Shown: positions 8,158-17,157, counted from the first letter of the stretch. The stretch is DNA of 64,000 bases from Microbispora hainanensis (GCF_036186745.1 NZ_CP108086.1:6324001-6388000), one strand, 5' to 3'. The notes: generated by a model from the sequence alone, not told the origin. Translations and numbers: made by a program.

Positions 8158-8931
8158 ATGGCCGTGACGCATGGGGTGCATCCGACGATCGCGGTGCTGG
8201 AGCGGCACCTGACCCTTTACCGGCGGCTGTGGCAGGCGTCGGTGTTCTCCTCGTTCGTGCTGCCGGTGCTGTTCCTGCTGAGCATCGGCATCGGCGTGGG
8301 GGGTTATATCGGCCGGGTGCAGGGGGTCGATTACCTGTCGTGGATCGTGCCGGGCGTGCTCGCCTCGACGGCCTTCCAGATCGCGGTGGGTGAGTCGACC
8401 TATTCGGTGCTGGGTGACTTCAAGTGGGTCAGGGCCTATCACGCGATGCGGGCCACACCGGTGGAGCCGATGGACATGGTCCGGGGGCATCTGCTCTACC
8501 TGGTGTTCCGGGTGGCGATCGCGGTCGTGGCCTTCCTGGTCGTGGTGGTGTTCTTCGGCGGGCTGCACTCGCCGTGGGCGCTGGTCACCCCGCTGGTGTG
8601 CGCCTTGCTGACGGTGTCGGTGGCCGCGCCGGTGACGGCGTTCGCCGCCACGATCGACCATGACAGTTACTTCTCCCTGGTGTTTCGGCTGGTGGCTCTT
8701 CCTTCGACGTTGTTCGCGGGGGTGTTCTTCCCGGTCGAGCAGCTCACGCCGGTGTTGCGCCCGCTGGCGTACGCCTCGCCGCTGTGGCATGCGGTGGAGC
8801 TGTGCCGGGCGGCGACGCTCGGCCGTGCGACGGCATGGCCGGTTCCGGCGCATGTGGGCTATCTGCTGGTGTGGGCGGCGGCGGGTCTTTTCCTGGCGGT
8901 GCGGGCGTTCCGCCGGAGGCTGGAGGACTGA
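8158..8931 (+). CDS. ABC-2 type permease, first of two
   Basis: The 257-aa protein has six predicted hydrophobic segments of the ABC2_membrane (NodJ/DrrB) family, including SVFSSFVLPVLFLLSIGIG and the amphipathic stretch YHAMRATPVEPMDMVRGH. The ATG is 1 bp after the ATPase stop. It should pair with the next permease to form a heterodimeric export channel in the cytoplasmic membrane. Confidence 0.85.
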   Translation: MAVTHGVHPTIAVLERHLTLYRRLWQASVFSSFVLPVLFLLSIGIGVGGYIGRVQGVDYLSWIVPGVLASTAFQIAVGESTYSVLGDFKWVRAYHAMRATPVEPMDMVRGHLLYLVFRVAIAVVAFLVVVVFFGGLHSPWALVTPLVCALLTVSVAAPVTAFAATIDHDSYFSLVFRLVALPSTLFAGVFFPVEQLTPVLRPLAYASPLWHAVELCRAATLGRATAWPVPAHVGYLLVWAAAGLFLAVRAFRRRLED

Positions 8932-9731
8932 TGGTGACGACGCTGGTGGCGTCCCGGATCTCCCCCGGCCGGGTGGGCGCCGTCATCGGCCGCAACGTAG
9001 GGGCGCTGCGCTCCGGGCCGTCGTACTGGATCGTGCTGCTGTCGGGTTTCTTCGAGCCGCTGCTGTATCTGCTGTCGATCGGTGTCGGCGTCGGCGCGCT
9101 GGTCGGTGACCTGACGGTGGACGGGCGGACCATGTCGTACGCGTCGTTCGTCGCGCCGGCGATGCTGGCGGTGTCGGCGATGTCGGGGGCCCTGGCCGAG
9201 ACGACGTACAACTTTTTTTTCAAGCTGAAATACATGAAGACGTTCGAGGCGGTGCTGGCGACGCCGGTGCGGCCCGTCGAGGTCGCGGTGGGCGAGCTGG
9301 TGTGGTCGATCGTCCGGGGTTCGCTCTACACCGTGATCTTCCTGGTCGTGATGGTGGCGATGGGGCTGGCCGAGCCCGGTTGGGCGGTGGCGGCGTTTCC
9401 GGCGACCGTGCTCGTGGGGCTGGCCTTCGGCGGGCTGGGGATGGCGGTCAGCACGCTGATGCGCGGCTGGCAGGACTTCGACCTGATGGGCACCGGGCAG
9501 TTCGCGTTGTTCCTGTTCTCCGGGACGTTCTCCCCTGTGCAGGACTATCCGGTCGGGGTCGAGGTGCTGATCCAGGTCACGCCGCTCTACCACGCGGTGG
9601 AGCTGGTGCGGGGCCTGTGCATGGGTGTGCTGGGGTGGGGGCTGGTGGGGCATGCGGTCTACCTGGCCGCGCTGGCCGTGGCGGGGGTCTGGTTCGCCTC
9701 CCGGCGCCTGACCCGGGTGCTGTGCGACTGA
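8931..9731 (+). CDS. ABC-2 type permease, second of two
   Basis: At 266 aa this is homologous in layout to the preceding permease (VLLSGFFEPLLYLLSIGVG, LKYMKTFEAVLATPV, FSGTFSPVQDYP). Its ATG overlaps the previous stop by one base (TGATG), suggesting translational coupling. Codons 94-97 (Asn-Phe-Phe-Phe) contain an uninterrupted T8 run (9213-9220) through two TTT codons, in a genome that otherwise uses TTC. The substrate of the exporter cannot be inferred. Confidence 0.85.
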   Translation: MVTTLVASRISPGRVGAVIGRNVGALRSGPSYWIVLLSGFFEPLLYLLSIGVGVGALVGDLTVDGRTMSYASFVAPAMLAVSAMSGALAETTYNFFFKLKYMKTFEAVLATPVRPVEVAVGELVWSIVRGSLYTVIFLVVMVAMGLAEPGWAVAAFPATVLVGLAFGGLGMAVSTLMRGWQDFDLMGTGQFALFLFSGTFSPVQDYPVGVEVLIQVTPLYHAVELVRGLCMGVLGWGLVGHAVYLAALAVAGVWFASRRLTRVLCD

Positions 9732-9735
9732 CGAT

Positions 9736-9861
9736 GTGAACCACACGACGTCGGCCACCCCATGTCGGCCACCCCATGTCGGCCACCCCATGTCGGCCAC
9801 ACGATGTCCGCCACACGATGTCCGCCACACGATGTCCGCCACACGATGTCGGGCACATGAT
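9736..9861. repeat. 14-bp tandem repeat, nine units in two sub-families
   Basis: Starting 4 bp after the permease stop, nine 14-bp units follow without gaps. The first is GTGAACCACACGAC, then three GTCGGCCACCCCAT, a transition GTCGGCCACACGAT, three GTCCGCCACACGAT, and a divergent GTCGGGCACATGAT. The ordered drift from one variant to the next suggests stepwise duplication. The array lies between convergent genes. Confidence 0.95.
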
Positions 9862-9966
9862 GCGAACCTGGCGGTGAACCCGGTGGTGAACAGGGCGCGG
9901 CCGATGGCGCCGCCGCGCCACGCCCGCCGCCGGCGCCAAAGTTCCGGCGTTCGGTCGTTCCGGCGC

Positions 9967-11079
9967 TCAGGCGGCGGACGGGTCGATCCGTACGCGGTCG
10001 CTGTCGCCGTCCGACAGGAACGCCGCCAGCGACCTCCCCTCCTCGATGACGGCGGCGTGTTCTGAGCGCGACAGGCGGCGCAGCGGGGTGACGGTCACGG
10101 TGCCGGCTGTGGCACCTGCTGTGGTGTCCCAGGTCGCGGAGACCCGGCCGTCCACCAGGACGACGCGGGCGCCGGCGACCGACAGGCCGCGGTGGGCGTC
10201 GTCCACGATGCGGCTGCGGTCGTGGTAGCCGAGGATCGCGTTGTCGAACGCCGGCAGGAAGCGCACGGGGGCGGGGGTGCCGGGGTCGGGGCGCGGCGCG
10301 TCGGGCAGGTCCAGCAGTTGCCGGCCCCGCTCGTCGCGGAAGGCGACGAGCTCTCCGCGTACGGCGTCGACCGCGGCGGGCAGCCCGGCCAGGCCGCACC
10401 AGGCGCGCAGGTCGGCGGAGGTGGCGGGCCCGAAGGCGGCCAGATAGCGGCGGACCAGCGCCTGACCGGCCGGGTCGGACCCGTCCGCAGGCAGCGGGGC
10501 GATGTCGCGTCCCAGCCAGGTGGCGAGGGGGAGGTTGCGTACCCCCGCTTTGGTGCGCCACAGTCCGCGCGGGGGCAGCTGGGCCATGGGGATGAGCGCG
10601 GCGACGAGCAGCTCGCCCAGGGCCCTGCGTGGTGGGGCGGGCCGGCGGACGGCGAGCGCGTCGACGAGCTCGGCCATCGTGCGGGGCCGTCCGTCGGCCA
10701 TGACCTCCCGGCCGGCCGCCGCCACTTCGTCCGGGTCGAGCCCGGCAAGTTCCCGGCGGTAGGTGGTGAGCACCCGCCGGCGCAGCATGGTGTCGTGCCG
10801 GGAGCGCCAGGCCAGCGCGTCGGCGGCGGTGACGAGGTGGACGGTGCGGCGCATCAGGTGGGTGCGCACCACGTGCCGCCCGGTCAGCAGGCCGTCCAGG
10901 GTCGCGGGGCGGAAGTCGCGCACCCGCGACCACAGTCCGGCGAACGGCTCCTGCGGTTCCTGTGCCTGCATGCCGCACAGGTGCGCGATGACGTCGAGTG
11001 CCGGTGCGCCGGTGCGGTCGAGCAGGAACTGCCGGGCGAGCGTGGCGCGGTTGAGCGCGCGGTTGTCGAGGACGGTCAT
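9967..11079 (-). CDS. Winged-helix protein of the AlkZ-like (HTH_42) family
   Basis: This 370-aa protein matches the family of the streptomycete DNA glycosylase AlkZ, which excises crosslinked azinomycin adducts. The N-terminal segment LCGMQAQEPQEPFAGLWSRV contains the QxQ motif (Gln38, Gln40) used as the catalytic pair in AlkZ. Tandem winged-helix domains follow, and the C-terminal LPAFDNAILGYHDRSRIV is typical. It could repair bulky or crosslinked bases; many family members are uncharacterised. It lies 16 bp downstream of a VOC gene on the same strand, so the two are probably co-transcribed. Confidence 0.75.
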   Translation of the reverse strand: MTVLDNRALNRATLARQFLLDRTGAPALDVIAHLCGMQAQEPQEPFAGLWSRVRDFRPATLDGLLTGRHVVRTHLMRRTVHLVTAADALAWRSRHDTMLRRRVLTTYRRELAGLDPDEVAAAGREVMADGRPRTMAELVDALAVRRPAPPRRALGELLVAALIPMAQLPPRGLWRTKAGVRNLPLATWLGRDIAPLPADGSDPAGQALVRRYLAAFGPATSADLRAWCGLAGLPAAVDAVRGELVAFRDERGRQLLDLPDAPRPDPGTPAPVRFLPAFDNAILGYHDRSRIVDDAHRGLSVAGARVVLVDGRVSATWDTTAGATAGTVTVTPLRRLSRSEHAAVIEEGRSLAAFLSDGDSDRVRIDPSAA

Positions 11080-11095
11080 GGCGTCGCGGGTGTGC

Positions 11096-11518
11096 TCAGC
11101 CGTTGTAGGGGGCCGCGACGTCGAGGACCCAGACGACGCCGAAGGGGTCCTTGAGCATGCCGTAGAGTGGTGCCCACTGCGCGGGTTCGAGCGGCCGCAC
11201 GATGGTGGAGCGGGCGGCCATCCTGTGCCACAGGGCGGTGATCTCGTCGGTGTCGTCGCCGCGTACGGAGACGAAGACGGCGTTCTCGCCCGGGTTCCAG
11301 GGTTTGTGGGAGGGCACGTCGTAGGCCATGACGTGGAAGCCGTTGTCCGCGGTCACCTGGCCCCACATCACCCAGTCCGCTTCGCCGGGGTTCTGGGGGT
11401 TGCCCGCGTCCTTGTAGGTGATGGCGACGACGTTTCCGCCGAAGACGGAGTGATAGAAGCCGAGCGCCGCGCGGGCGTCGCCGTGGAAGTTCAGGTGGGT
11501 CGTGGTGGTGATGGACAT
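11096..11518 (-). CDS. PhnB-like VOC family protein
   Basis: The 140-aa protein has the PhnB/3-demethylubiquinone-methyltransferase-like VOC pattern: THLNFHGDARAALGFYHSVFGG at the start and LYGMLKDPFGVVWVLD at the end. It probably forms a homodimer with a divalent metal or small-ligand site. It is the first gene of a two-gene operon with the AlkZ-like gene and is divergent from a WYL-type regulator at 11654 that may control it. Confidence 0.85.
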   Translation of the reverse strand: MSITTTTHLNFHGDARAALGFYHSVFGGNVVAITYKDAGNPQNPGEADWVMWGQVTADNGFHVMAYDVPSHKPWNPGENAVFVSVRGDDTDEITALWHRMAARSTIVRPLEPAQWAPLYGMLKDPFGVVWVLDVAAPYNG

Positions 11519-11653
11519 GGTGGCTCCTCGCCTTGCGATCTGTCGTACACACGCCGGAAGCGGCCGGGCATGCGTCGTCGGCCGGCGTCGATGACCTCAC
11601 GGTTTCAGGGGTAGCGGACAGCATGCGTCCTCTTCTTGAGCAGGATGGGTGTC

Positions 11654-12691
11654 ATGCCGAAGACGTCCGCGCGGCTGCTCGCGCTTTTGTCGCTGCTGCA
11701 GGCCCGCCGCAACTGGTCGGGTGAGGAGCTGGCCGGGCGGCTGGGCGTCAGCACGCGTACGGTCCGCCGTGACGTCGACCGTCTGCGTGAGCTCGGTTAT
11801 CCGATCACGACTTTCAAGGGGCCCGACGGCGGATATCAGCTGGAGGCCGGTTCGCGGCTGCCCCCGTTGCTGTTCGACGACGATCAGGCCGTCGCCCTGG
11901 CCGTGGCGCTTCAGACGGTCACCACGACGGGCGCCGGCGTCGGGGAAGCGGCGGCGCGTGCGTTGAACACCGTCCGGCAGGTCATGCCCGCGCGGCTGCG
12001 TCACCGGATCGACACCTTCCAGGTCACCGCCGTCGAGCGGCCCGCGACGCGGCCGGACGTACGGGTCGACGGCAGCGTGCTCGTGGCGCTCAGCGCGGCG
12101 GTCCATGCCGGTGAGGTGCTGCGTTTCGACTACGCGGCCGCGTTCTCGCCGCAAGCGGGTGACGGCGGGGTGCCGGCGCCGCCGCGCCGGGTGGAGCCGC
12201 ATCATCTGGTCACCTGGGGTGGGCGCTGGTATCTGGTCGCCTGGGATCTCGACCGGGAGGATTGGCGCACCTTCCGTGCCGACCGGATGGCGCCGCGCTC
12301 CCCCACGGGGCCGCGTTTCGCGTCGCGCGAGGTGCCCGGAGGTGATGTGGCCGCTTTCGTGGCCGAGAGGTTCCGGGGCTTCGACGGGTCGGGTGACTGG
12401 CTCTGCCGCGGTGAGGTGGTCCTCGGCCTGCCTGCCGCCGTGGTGTCTGCGTACGTGCGGGACGGTGTCGTGGAGGAGCTGGGCCCGGGCCGTTGCCGGC
12501 TCGTCCTCGGCTCGTGGTCGTGGCACGGCCTGGCCGCCGCCATCGGCAGGTTCGACGCCGAGATCGAGGTCGTCGGCCCGGCCGAGCTGAGGGAGGCGTT
12601 CGCGCACCTGGCCCGCCGTTATGCCAGGGCCGCGGGCGGCGCGTCCGCGTCCCCGCTCCCCGGCCGCCTCGACCCGCCCCCGGCGTCGTAG
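11654..12691 (+). CDS. YafY-type transcriptional regulator (HTH + WYL domain)
   Basis: This 345-aa regulator has an N-terminal HTH (SARLLALLSLLQARRNWSGE, then GVSTRTVRRDVDRLRELGY), a WYL domain around HHLVTWGGRWYLVAWDLDR with DWRTFRADRM, and a WCX C-terminal extension. WYL domains sense nucleic-acid or small ligands and often control DNA-damage or detoxification genes. ATG 11654 is the start nearest the HTH; ATG/GTG codons 3-9 bases upstream are possible. Its divergent placement next to the VOC/AlkZ-like operon suggests that operon is its target. Confidence 0.85.
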   Translation: MPKTSARLLALLSLLQARRNWSGEELAGRLGVSTRTVRRDVDRLRELGYPITTFKGPDGGYQLEAGSRLPPLLFDDDQAVALAVALQTVTTTGAGVGEAAARALNTVRQVMPARLRHRIDTFQVTAVERPATRPDVRVDGSVLVALSAAVHAGEVLRFDYAAAFSPQAGDGGVPAPPRRVEPHHLVTWGGRWYLVAWDLDREDWRTFRADRMAPRSPTGPRFASREVPGGDVAAFVAERFRGFDGSGDWLCRGEVVLGLPAAVVSAYVRDGVVEELGPGRCRLVLGSWSWHGLAAAIGRFDAEIEVVGPAELREAFAHLARRYARAAGGASASPLPGRLDPPPAS

Positions 12692-12814
12692 TCAGGGCAC
12701 CGGCCGCCGGCTTCACCCTCAGCCGCCCCTACACCGGCCCCCTCGTCGTCTGCCGGGATGGGCCGGGTGCCTGTGGCGAGGCGCCCCGCGGAGTGCTGCC
12801 CGCCCCGGTGCGGG

Positions 12815-13417
12815 TCAGCGATCGTCGAGGGTGCGCTTTTGCGGGTGGATCGTCTCGCCGCGGGCGAGCATGCCGACGAACTGGGCGATACGGCGGGCCC
12901 GGGTCTCGGCGCGTTTGGCGTTGGCGACCCGATAGAGGACGGCGTAGCGGTTCTGGGCGGTGAGGATGTCGAACATCGCCTGTGCTCCGGGATCGGCGGC
13001 CAGTGCGGCGGCCAGGTCGGCGGGCACCTCGATGCCGGCCTGGCCCGCGTAGGCCGCCTCCCAGCGGCCGTCGGCCTTGGCGCGTTCGACCTCGGCGGTT
13101 CCGGCCGGGTGCATCCGGCCCTCGCCGATCAGGCGGGTGACGATGGAAACGTTCCGCTCCGACCAGGCGCTTTGCCGTCCGCGAGGGGTGAAGCGCCGGA
13201 AGAAGGTGGTCTCGTCCCGCCGTCGTAGCCGGCCGTCGATCCAGCCGTGGCACAGGGCCTCGTCGAGCGCCTGGTCGTACGTCAGACTGGTGGGCCGGGT
13301 CGTGTTCTGCTTGGCGAGGACCAGCCACACCCCTGCCGAGCCGTCGTGGTGCTCGCCGAGCCACTCCCTCCAGGCCCGGGCGTCGGTGACGGTCAGTTCC
13401 GGGAGTTCGTCGCTCAT
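12815..13417 (-). CDS. YdeI/OmpD-associated family protein
   Basis: The 200-aa protein has the conserved ARAWREWLGEHHDGSAGVWL, the core LTYDQALDEALCHGWIDGRL and the arginine-rich FFRRFTPRGRQSAWSERN, which define the YdeI family (bacteriocin-resistance-related in some Proteobacteria, otherwise unknown). The C-terminal NAKRAETRARRIAQFVGML segment is also typical. No signal peptide. It is the last gene before a degraded cluster. Confidence 0.85.
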   Translation of the reverse strand: MSDELPELTVTDARAWREWLGEHHDGSAGVWLVLAKQNTTRPTSLTYDQALDEALCHGWIDGRLRRRDETTFFRRFTPRGRQSAWSERNVSIVTRLIGEGRMHPAGTAEVERAKADGRWEAAYAGQAGIEVPADLAAALAADPGAQAMFDILTAQNRYAVLYRVANAKRAETRARRIAQFVGMLARGETIHPQKRTLDDR

Positions 13418-13448
13418 CGTCGTGTGCCCCCTGGTGATCCGCCCGCCG

Positions 13449-13898
13449 TCACCAGGCCGTGCCGGCCGGTTCCCGGAGCGTGTGGTTGATCCGGTTGAAG
13501 AAGTTGGTGAGCGCGATGTTGAGGATGATCGCGGACAGCTCGTTCCGGCCGAACTGGGCGGTGACGTCGTCCCAGATGTCGTCGGTCACGCCCGGCGCGC
13601 CGTCCTGGATCCGGGTGGCGGCCTCGGTCAGCGCGAGCGCCGCCCGCTCGGACTCACTGGAGAACGGCGCCTCCCGCCAGGCCACCACACCGTGCAGCCG
13701 CTCGTCGCTCTCCCCATGCTTCCTCGCCGACGCGACCCCGGCGTACACGCAGGCGCTAAAGCCGTTGATCTGGCCGGCCCGCAGATGGACCAGCTCGAGC
13801 ACGCGCAGGTCCACGCCACCGGCGTGGACGGCCTTGAACAGGTGCTGGATCGCGGTGGTCACGTCGGGGTTCGCCACGCTCTTCATGCGTGCTTCCAT
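13449..13898 (-). CDS. AhpD-like carboxymuconolactone decarboxylase family protein lacking one CxxC cysteine
   Basis: The 149-aa all-helical CMD domain aligns end to end with the protein encoded at 27381-27830, with about 21 differences by eye. In that paralogue the redox motif reads INGCSACVFAG; here it is INGFSACVYAG, so the first Cys of CxxC is Phe47. CMD/AhpD proteins of this type use both cysteines for peroxidase-like disulfide chemistry, so this copy is probably inactive in that reaction or altered. The neighbouring divergent WYL gene is frameshifted, suggesting the pair is decaying. Confidence 0.85.
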   Translation of the reverse strand: MEARMKSVANPDVTTAIQHLFKAVHAGGVDLRVLELVHLRAGQINGFSACVYAGVASARKHGESDERLHGVVAWREAPFSSESERAALALTEAATRIQDGAPGVTDDIWDDVTAQFGRNELSAIILNIALTNFFNRINHTLREPAGTAW

Positions 13899-14074
13899 GG
13901 GTTGTGCCCCTCGTCTGTCGCGTGCGCCCCCGCCCGGGGCCCGTCATTCCAAGGCACCCCGGCAGCGGTCATCGTCGTCGTGGACTTTCCGGCCGGGAGG
14001 TTCTCGGCCGTGCCGGCGACGTTACGGGATGACCCGGTCAGAAACGGTCCTGGTTATCGAGCAGACTGTGAGCC

Positions 14075-14866
14075 GTGGTCAACACCTCGGCGCGGCTGCT
14101 GCGGCTGCTGTCTTTGCTGTCGGCGCGGCCGTCGTGGACGTGCGCGGATCTCGCCGCCCGGCTTCACCGAGCGGACGGTGCGGCGGGACATCGCCCGGCT
14201 GCGTGAGCTCGGCTATGGCATCGAATCGGAGATGGGTCCGTGGGGCGGCTATCACCTCGGGCCAGGGGCCGGCATTCCGCCGCTGATCCTTGACGAGGAG
14301 GAGGCCCTCGCGGTCGCCGTCGGGTTGCGCACCGCCGCGTTCAGCGGGGTCTCGGGAAGCGACCAGGCGGCCCTGTCGGCGCTGCTGAAACTCCGCCAGG
14401 TGCTGCCGGCCGGGATCGCGGCCCGGCTCGGCGAGCTGGACGGCGCGTTCACCCACACCGCGCACCCCGACGACGGCCAGATCTCCCCCGCGCTGCTGCT
14501 CGATCTGGCCACCGCGTGCCGGCGCGGCGAACGCACCCGCTTGGCCTACCGCGACGGCGCCGGGACGACGTCCACGCGACACGTGGATCCTTATCGGCTC
14601 ATCTACACGGGCCGCCGCTGGTATCTGCTCGCCTACGACCTGACGCGGCAGGACTGGCGCACGTTCCGTACGGATCGGATCGTGGACGCCGCCGCCACCG
14701 GGCGGGCCGCGGCCCTGCCCGACCCGCCGGATCCGGCGCAGACGGTCGGTACGGGCATCGCGCGGAGGCCCTATCCGGTGCGGGTGACCGTGCGCCTGGC
14801 CGTACCGGCCGACGAGGCCCGCAGGCTGGTGCCCGGTGAGCAGGTCGGTGACCGAGCGTGGCATCG
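14075..14866 (+). pseudogene. Frameshifted, 3'-truncated WYL-type regulator
   Basis: From GTG 14075 the translation reads VVNTSARLLRLLSLLSARPS, a normal YafY-type start. Within the HTH the frame is lost: the conserved continuation TERTVRRDIARLRELGYGIE appears in another frame after CGGCTTC. Relative to intact relatives about five bases are missing near 14163-14170. The WYL part (HVDPYRLIYTGRRWYLLAYD, QDWRTFRTDRI) is intact, but the WCX tail stops at about 14850 and is replaced by an inverted repeat. It is divergent from the Cys-lacking CMD gene. Confidence 0.75.
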
Positions 14867-14920
14867 CGGAAACCCGTCAGCGACGAGGAGGTGTCTCGCT
14901 CGCGCACTGACGGGTTTCCG
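14867..14920. terminator. 14-bp inverted repeat at the broken 3' end of the WYL pseudogene
   Basis: CGGAAACCCGTCAG (14867-14880) is exactly mirrored by CTGACGGGTTTCCG (14907-14920) around a 26-nt loop, followed by a T-rich TTTCGTTCTGG. It could be a terminator, or one end of a small element that replaced the lost tail of the regulator. Confidence 0.5.
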
Positions 14921-15078
14921 TTTCGTTCTGGCACTTCTTGGCGCCTTTCGGGGCGTTTTCCGGGAGTTTCCGGCCCTCCAGTCGCGGAAGAGTTCCGCCG
15001 CGCGCGGTTCGCCTGCTTGTTCTCCGGCTCCCGCGCAGCGGCGAGACGGCCGGCACGTGGCGGTTGGTGACTCGTCCG

Positions 15079-15891
15079 CTAACGAGAGGCCATGGAGGCG
15101 AGGAGGCGGAGTTTCTCGTCGCTCTCGCTGCCCTGATCGGCGTAGTAGAGCACCAGGAGCAGGTCGTCCACGGGGAGTTTGTCCCGGTGCAGGCGCAGCT
15201 CGCCGATGATGGGATGGTTGACGGTGGTGGTGCCGCCGTCGAGGGTGCGGATGTCGTGGCGCGCCCAGAGCGTACGGAAGCGCTCGCTCGACAGGGCGAG
15301 CTCGCCCACCAGTTCCACGAACCGCGGGTTGTCGATGTCGTCCCCGGCGTACTTCCTGAAGGCGGCGATGAAGCCTTCCGCGGAGCGTGTCCAGTCCTGC
15401 TGGAACGCCTGCTCCTCGGGATCGAGCAGCAGAGACCGCAGCCGGTTGTACCCGGGCTGGAGGCGCGGAGAGAGCGCGACCGCGAGCCGGTTGGAGGCGA
15501 GCACGTCGAACGCGCGCCCCTCCACGAAGGCGGGAACCTGCACGCTCGCCAGGAGCTGGTGCAACCGCGCGGGGACGCGTTCGGGCTTCCTGCGCCGCCG
15601 GGATTTCGGGCGTGCGGCGGCCAGGCCGAGAAGGTATTCCTGTTCGACCTCGTCGAGATGCAGGACCCGCGCGAGCGATTCGAGCACCTGCGTTGAGGGA
15701 TTCTTGTCGCGGCCGCGCTCCAGCCGCAGGTAGTAGTCGGCGCTGATGCCCGCGAGCATGGCGACCTCTTCACGGCGGAGCCCGGGTACGCGCCGGTTCG
15801 GCCCCGGCGCGAGCCCGGCCTGCTGCGGGGTGACCAGGGCCCGGCGGGCGCGGAGGTAGTCGCCGAGCAGGTTGGCGCGGTCGTCGGTCAT
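15079..15891 (-). CDS. XRE-family regulator with MmyB-like ligand domain
   Basis: The 270-aa regulator begins with a Cro/CI-type HTH (GLRREEVAMLAGISADYYLRLE, then SLARVLHLDEVEQEYL) and continues into the MmyB-like C-terminal domain with the hallmarks AFVEGRAFDVLASNRLA, LLLDPE and FVELVGELALSSERFRTLWARHDI. In actinobacteria such regulators usually sit divergent from a short-chain dehydrogenase gene, as here. An alternative ATG lies 9 bp upstream (15900). A hairpin CGGGGGCA-C-TGCCCCCG (15951-15967) lies in the shared intergenic region. Confidence 0.9.
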   Translation of the reverse strand: MTDDRANLLGDYLRARRALVTPQQAGLAPGPNRRVPGLRREEVAMLAGISADYYLRLERGRDKNPSTQVLESLARVLHLDEVEQEYLLGLAAARPKSRRRRKPERVPARLHQLLASVQVPAFVEGRAFDVLASNRLAVALSPRLQPGYNRLRSLLLDPEEQAFQQDWTRSAEGFIAAFRKYAGDDIDNPRFVELVGELALSSERFRTLWARHDIRTLDGGTTTVNHPIIGELRLHRDKLPVDDLLLVLYYADQGSESDEKLRLLASMASR

Positions 15892-16051
15892 GCCCGCCAT
15901 CGTATTTCGGACTTTTCTGACCAAGGGGGCCCTGACAGGACCCCGGAAGACGGGGGCACTGCCCCCGGCCGGAGCGCGAATCGACACTGAAGACGCCGCG
16001 GCGCAGCGCCGACCGGCCTTGCCACCGACCCGCCCTGAGCAGGAGAAATCC

Positions 16052-16813
16052 ATGGACATCACCAACCGCACCGTCTTCATCGCCGGCGCCACGTCGGGAA
16101 TCGGGCTCGAACTCGCCCGCCGCTTCGCCGCGGCCGGCAGCTCCGTGATCGTCGGCGGCCGGCGAGCGGACCTGCTCGGCCGGCTCGCGGCCGAGGGGTT
16201 CGGCACCGTTCCCATCGACGTGACCGACCAGGACAGTGTCGATCGTGCCCGCGACGCGGTGCTCCGCGGTCACCCGGGCCTCGACACGATCGTGACGATG
16301 TCGGGGGTCATGATCCCCGAGGACCTGCGCGATCCCGCGCATTTCAGCGTCGCGCAGCAGACGATCGACACCAACCTGCTCGGCACCATCCGCGTCATCG
16401 ACGCGTTCACCCCGCACCTGGTCGGGCGCGGCGCCGGCGCCGTCATCACGGTCAGCTCGGGCATCGGGTTCCTGCCGTTCCCGCTCATGCCGACGTACGC
16501 GGCGTCGAAAGCCGGTGTGCACGCCTACACCGAGGCGTTGCGCGCGCAGCTGGACGGCACGGGCGTCGAGGTGGCCGAGCTGGTTCCCCCGGCCGTCGCC
16601 ACCACGCCCGAGCAGGCGCGGATCAACCCCCGCGCGCTCGACCTCGCCGCGTTCGCCACCGAGGTGATGGACCTGCTCCAGACCGACCCCACGCCCCACG
16701 AGATCCTGGTCAAGGGCGTGCTGATGCACCGGTGGGCCGAGCGCGACGGCACGTACGCCGATCTGGTCGCGCAGCGGTCGAAGGCGCTCGCGACGCTCCC
16801 GGGCCGTCGGTAG
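16052..16813 (+). CDS. Short-chain dehydrogenase/reductase (SDR)
   Basis: The 253-aa enzyme has the classical SDR elements: cofactor motif AGATSGIG at residues 11-18, followed by GGRRADLL, which favours NADP(H) through the Arg pair. The catalytic Ser is in VSSGIG and the catalytic pair in YAASKAG. It resembles DltE-type oxidoreductases. AGGAG lies 6 bases before ATG 16052. It is divergent from the MmyB-type regulator, a recurrent actinobacterial gene pair in which the regulator is thought to control the SDR gene. Confidence 0.9.
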   Translation: MDITNRTVFIAGATSGIGLELARRFAAAGSSVIVGGRRADLLGRLAAEGFGTVPIDVTDQDSVDRARDAVLRGHPGLDTIVTMSGVMIPEDLRDPAHFSVAQQTIDTNLLGTIRVIDAFTPHLVGRGAGAVITVSSGIGFLPFPLMPTYAASKAGVHAYTEALRAQLDGTGVEVAELVPPAVATTPEQARINPRALDLAAFATEVMDLLQTDPTPHEILVKGVLMHRWAERDGTYADLVAQRSKALATLPGRR

Positions 16814-16833
16814 GCCCCGGACGGTCCCGTACG

Positions 16834-17157
16834 TCAGGACACGCAGAGGCAGAACTCGTTGCCTTCGGGATCCCGCCAGACCTGCCAGAGATCCTCGTGC
16901 ATCTCCCCCACCGGGGTGGCCCCGAGCGCGGCGGCGCGGGCGGCCGCGGCGGCGAAGTCGTCGGCGACCAGATCCAGGTGGACGCGGTTCTTCACGGTCT
17001 TGGGCTCGCGGACGCGTTGCAGGGCCAGGCCGGGGCCCAGGCTGATCCAGTCGTCCTCGCGGCGGGTGATGTCCCGCTCCAGCAGGCGGCTCCAGAACGC
17101 GGCGAGCCCGTCGAGGTCGTTGGCGTCGATGACCACGCCACCCAGGCGAATGCTCAT
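16834..17157 (-). CDS. Single-module VOC family protein
   Basis: The 107-aa protein has LGGVVIDANDLDGLAAFWSRLL at the start and EDLWQVWRDPEGNEFCLCVS at the end, matching the small glyoxalase-like group (Glyoxalase_6). The ATG (17155-17157) is preceded on its strand by GAGGGAG. It is convergent with the SDR gene and head-to-head with the GNAT gene; the promoters must share about 110 bp. Confidence 0.85.
   Translation of the reverse strand: MSIRLGGVVIDANDLDGLAAFWSRLLERDITRREDDWISLGPGLALQRVREPKTVKNRVHLDLVADDFAAAAARAAALGATPVGEMHEDLWQVWRDPEGNEFCLCVS

Noticed and set aside
9736..9861. CRISPR array
   Set aside because: The 14-bp units are directly adjacent with no spacers, and no cas genes are present.
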